Assembly: GCA_020747015.1 (NCBI GenBank)
Contig: JAGTJM010000038.1
Span: 248,001 to 312,000, forward strand
DNA length: 64,000 nt
DNA from: Pyrenochaeta sp. MPI-SDFR-AT-0127
Taxonomy: Eukaryota > Ascomycota > Dothideomycetes > Pleosporales > Cucurbitariaceae
Direction: 5' to 3'
Below are positions 60,616 through 64,000 of this stretch, one piece after another. The translations under genes and the position numbers were made by a program. The notes below the pieces were generated by a model that was not told the DNA's origin, made no database searches, and was given only the letters and a program-made list of their open reading frames with translations. The stretch's first letter is position 1; the number at the start of each line of letters is the position of its first letter.

Positions 60616-61032
60616 TGTACTATTAGCGAGCGAGAACCCCGGTAATAAGACAAGAAGAAATGACTAGAGGCACAATGGACGGGTATGGTGATGTCGTGGT
60701 CGGGCGAGGAGGCTCAAATCATTTTCTTAGCGCGAAATGGCTTACGTGAAGATTCGCCCAATCATGTGAGAGCCATGCCCGAGCTTCACGGTCGAGCTGT
60801 CGAGCTTTGCCATGGTAGCAGTGCGGCAAATGTTTCCCGAGTGACTTCGTAATCCTGTCCGGCCTTTGTCAGACCACAGCCGCTCTCTAAGGCCTCTTCA
60901 ATCAAGACCAATTGGCACTGTTCACACCTGACAGCCGTCCAGACTCGCAAGGTGCGGATACCCGAGGTTCCAGTCGGCGGAGCAGCGACAAAAAGTTGCA
61001 TCATCTGTCGCGCTCTCTTCCAGATACCACAC
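60616..61032. promoter_or_regulatory. Divergent promoter of EF-Tu and HIBYL-CoA hydrolase
   Basis: 417-bp gap between two nuclear genes for mitochondrial proteins. The frame of the hydrolase stays open to an earlier Met at 60952. No specific site is recognised. Confidence 0.45.
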
Positions 61033-62550
61033 ATGTCTCTCCGCACATTCTCAAGAGCGCCGTTGAGCTGGGCCTCGCGGACAAGCACAGCAACCAACAT
61101 GCCTCTACGCGCAAAGATCACAAACCCCGCTTGGATGAGCGGGACACGAAAGGTACCACCACACTCGGCCGCTTCCTCCTCTCCAGAACGACCTAACACT
61201 GCACAGTATGCCACACCAACAGCAGACCTCCTCAAAGCGCAAGAAACCGACGACCCCGACGATGTCATCTTCACCAACAACTACGGCGTGCGCAGCATCG
61301 AGCTCAATCGGCCCAAGAAGCTCAACTCGCTCAATGGCTCCATGGCTCGCAAAATTATCCCCAGACTGCAAGAGTGGGCAAAGTCAGAAATGGCAGGTGT
61401 GGTTGTGATCAAGGGTGCTGGTCGCGCGCTGTGTGCTGGAGGAGATGTTGCAGAGCTGGCCAAGTGGAACAGCGAAGGCCGTGAAGGTCAGCAAAGGAGC
61501 TCGGATTACTTCGGCCTGGAATACAAGCTGGACCACTTGATTGCGACCTACACAAAGCCATATGTGGCATTCATGGATGGAATCACCATGGGTGGGGGAG
61601 TCGGCCTGTCCATTCACGCACCATTCAGGATTGCAACCGAGAACACGCTCTTCGCCATGCCAGAGACGACCATTGGCTTCTTCCCTGACGTGGGCGCTTC
61701 CTTCTTCCTACCGCGCATGGAGGGCTCACTGGGAACGTACCTTGCCCTGACGTCCGAGCAGGTAAAGGGTGTAGATGCCTTTTACCACGGCGTAGCAACG
61801 CACTACATCCACTCCTCCACCCTCCAGCAGCTAGAATCGCGACTTGCTGAACTTCAATTCCCCGATTACATGTCTCAAAATGAACGTTTCAAGATTATCA
61901 ATGCCACCATTGAAGAGTTCAGCACAGGCCTACCGGCGGACAAGCCTGCCATCTCCGGCGAGCTCCGCAAAACGATCGACAGCGTCTTCCACGTTGACCA
62001 GCCGAGCATCGAAGCGATTATCAAGTCCCTTCAGCAGGTCCAGAGAGAAGCCAAGACGCCCGAACTGCAGAAGTGGGCAGAGAAGACCATCAAAACTATC
62101 AATGAGCGCTCCCCAATCTCTGTGGCCGTCACCCTCCAACAGATGCGCGTCGGCCGGCAATGGTCCATTGCACAAACCTTTCAGCGTGAATATGACATTG
62201 CATCACAGTTCATGGCCCATCCCGACTTTGTCGAGGGAGTGACAGCACGTCTTATTGAGCGCAAGAAAGAGCGCCCGAATTGGTCGCCAAATACTCTTCA
62301 AGATGTCAAGAAGAAAGACGTCGAGGCTTTCTTTGCGCCTAGCAAAGAGGGCCCGCTTCCCTTGATTAGCGAAGTGGATTACAAGGAGTATCCCCATGCA
62401 TGGATTGGACTACCGCGCGAGGGAGAGATCCTCAAGGAGGCGAGCGGTCAGAAGGTGGAGGACGTCGTGAGCAATCTACTCGAGAAGTACGGAGGAAAGC
62501 AGGGCGTGCGTGAGAAGATCGCCGAGGTATTGGACAGGTACAAATCGTAG
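61033..62550 (+). CDS. 3-hydroxyisobutyryl-CoA hydrolase, mitochondrial (crotonase family)
   Basis: Single exon of 505 residues from ATG 61033; the N-terminus (MSLRTFSRAPLSWASRTSTATN) looks like a mitochondrial targeting peptide. An in-frame Met at 60952 is an alternative start. The crotonase core has the oxyanion-hole region GAGRALCAGGDVAEL and YVAFMDGITMGGGVGLS, and the catalytic Glu region MPETTIGFFPDVGASFFL. The C-terminal half, with PHAWIGLP and the helical tail, is typical of HIBCH. It hydrolyses 3-hydroxyisobutyryl-CoA in valine breakdown. Length and order match yeast and animal relatives. It is an ordinary metabolic gene outside the cluster. Confidence 0.95.
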   Translation: MSLRTFSRAPLSWASRTSTATNMPLRAKITNPAWMSGTRKVPPHSAASSSPERPNTAQYATPTADLLKAQETDDPDDVIFTNNYGVRSIELNRPKKLNSLNGSMARKIIPRLQEWAKSEMAGVVVIKGAGRALCAGGDVAELAKWNSEGREGQQRSSDYFGLEYKLDHLIATYTKPYVAFMDGITMGGGVGLSIHAPFRIATENTLFAMPETTIGFFPDVGASFFLPRMEGSLGTYLALTSEQVKGVDAFYHGVATHYIHSSTLQQLESRLAELQFPDYMSQNERFKIINATIEEFSTGLPADKPAISGELRKTIDSVFHVDQPSIEAIIKSLQQVQREAKTPELQKWAEKTIKTINERSPISVAVTLQQMRVGRQWSIAQTFQREYDIASQFMAHPDFVEGVTARLIERKKERPNWSPNTLQDVKKKDVEAFFAPSKEGPLPLISEVDYKEYPHAWIGLPREGEILKEASGQKVEDVVSNLLEKYGGKQGVREKIAEVLDRYKS

Positions 62551-64000
62551 ACAGGTTGTAGTCGTCGATCGATTTTGGGAGCAGAAAACTAGATCCCTTG
62601 CGAAGGGTATGTATACACGATAATGTATAACATTTCCTCGTTCGCACTCTCCCAAACCCTCAAACCATTCGATACATATTAACTCATCTGGCTCTGAGTC
62701 GTCGCCAGCCTAATCACAGCGAACCACGCACGACTCCGCCAGACCAAAGAATTGTCAATCAAGCCATAGGGCGGACGCAACCGGTTCCACTGTTCCACTC
62801 GGGCCACCATGAGGAACTGCCTCAAGCCAACCTTCACCCGCATGATGTACACTCATGAACGTCAGCCCGCGGAGTCTTGATGCAAGCACTCTTCATCTGG
62901 GCCCGACGATCACAGCCCACCATCAAAACAAACATGCAGAAATCGCAAAAAACAAAAAGAACGCTATGATCATGCAATCAACCGGCTAAGCTAGCAATTG
63001 TCCCATGAATCCTTACGATGATCCCACAAAAAGGCGAAAGGCCATGTCGATCTGTGTGCAACCTCCCTTGTTGAGCGTGAGCCAAGAAACATCCAAGAAA
63101 TGTGCTGCCAGCCTTGGATGCGTTTGGAATGTATGTATGCGGCGCAACGAGGCTATTTGCTCAATGGGCTGACCCAAGGTCACATCAATGGTGATCTGGG
63201 CATAAGACTGGAAGTGCCGGGAAGTTTTCTCCAGGTTCAAACACAGAAAATTGCGAGTGCTTACTGTTGTTGTTTATTGTTGTTACATTTGTTCCGCAGC
63301 TTGAGAGGGATCAACATTACACCTCGTCCCCTTGCTTTCTCGAGCGTACGGTTCAGATACATGGGCAGCTGCACCACAATCACCATTTCTAGATTTATTT
63401 TTAGTAGTGGCCGTCTTTCAAGTCTTACACGTCTTTCAGCCCAAACATCTGAATCAATGCCGATTTCCAGCCTAGTCATGAGCTCAACCCGCGCCGCCTC
63501 TAGCCCGCAGCGCCCCTCGCGTGCAGCAACCACATGCGTCGAGCTGACGCGGGCCGCAGCGAACACGCAGCCAACGCCTCCGATCACGTCCCTTCTTGTC
63601 GTCGCCCGCGGCAATCACAAGGGCGGGGGCCGGGTCAAGATGCCGATCGAGTGGCGTTCCTGGGCGTCCAACGACGTGGCGTTGTGCATCTGAGCTGAAA
63701 GGAAAAGCTTGCTTGTACGTCGACTTTGTTACGTCCAGCTTTGCACGACGGGCTTGCATGGGCGCGTAGGCGCTGCTCTAGATAGGGAGGGGGGTTCAGA
63801 CTGCAAGGAAAGCTGAGGGGAAGGCGTAAGGCTGGGTTACGTTTCTTCTGGTAAGTGGGCGGGAGCTATGTGGGTCTATTCCCAAAGTTTAAGTCCTGCA
63901 TGCAGGGTTCCGTTAGGTGGAAGAGGTGGTGTAAGAAGCAAGTTTCCTGACTTCGAAAGGTTGGGGGGCCTCATATTGGCGATTGATACCGAGAATTTCT
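62551..64000. other. 1.45-kb stretch without a supported gene
   Basis: After the hydrolase terminator I see only short overlapping frames (for example 63100-63693 plus and 63261-63614 minus) without family signal or consistent introns. The part from about 63480 is GC-richer and could be the flank of a gene beyond the window edge. Confidence 0.4.

Noticed and set aside
60786..61280. 164-codon minus-strand ORF
   Set aside because: Antisense to the hydrolase start and its promoter, without family signal.
63261..63614. 117-codon minus-strand ORF near the window end
   Set aside because: Low-complexity Arg/Ala-rich translation, no homologous feel, overlaps another equal ORF on the plus strand.

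Overview
The window is fungal nuclear DNA, most likely from a filamentous ascomycete and probably a Dothideomycete. Many genes are interrupted by short GT-AG introns of about 45-110 bp, and the gene families are typical of such fungi: a highly reducing polyketide synthase (PKS), non-ribosomal peptide synthetases (NRPS), Zn2Cys6 and bZIP regulators, mitochondrial EF-Tu and a fungal hAT transposon. The species cannot be named from the sequence alone.

Positions 1-47,270 look like one secondary-metabolite gene cluster. In order it holds the 3' part of an ABC-C exporter (+), a three-domain A-T-C NRPS (-), a 2-oxoglutarate/Fe(II) oxygenase (+), an ATP-grasp ligase (-), a bZIP regulator whose basic region is split over short exons (+), an alpha-oxoamine synthase (AOS) (-), a highly reducing PKS (+), a short-chain dehydrogenase (-), an MFS exporter (-), a cytochrome P450 (-) and a large NRPS with an embedded N-methyltransferase and a terminal thioesterase (+). 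The enzyme set suggests a reduced polyketide chain that the AOS joins to an amino acid. The product would then be extended or capped with amino acids by the two NRPSs and the ATP-grasp ligase, tailored by the P450, oxygenase and dehydrogenase, and exported. The product itself cannot be deduced.

The PKS is broken. An apparently intact 3,117-bp hAT transposon (24,085-27,201) sits in its enoylreductase region, with perfect 19-bp terminal inverted repeats, a perfect 8-bp target-site duplication and an uninterrupted transposase gene on the opposite strand. The rest of the PKS has no other visible break, so the insertion looks recent and the pathway is probably silent or altered in this strain.

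A short motif, TGGCTGAC(A/T), recurs in the non-coding DNA in front of most cluster genes (13 copies found by eye), often in pairs or 10-bp-phased arrays. I saw no exact copy inside genes or outside the cluster. It is a good candidate for the binding site of the cluster's regulator, and it marks the promoters that appear to be co-regulated.

From 47,271 to 64,000 the content changes to an unusual 1,459-residue multidomain protein (bZIP-like basic region, Whi3-like RRM, membrane segments, SH3, trypsin-like protease), a CorA-like membrane protein, an uncharacterised fungal protein, a Zn2Cys6 regulator, mitochondrial EF-Tu and 3-hydroxyisobutyryl-CoA hydrolase. The last two are housekeeping genes and mark the outer side of the cluster flank. 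The final 1.4 kb shows no convincing gene.
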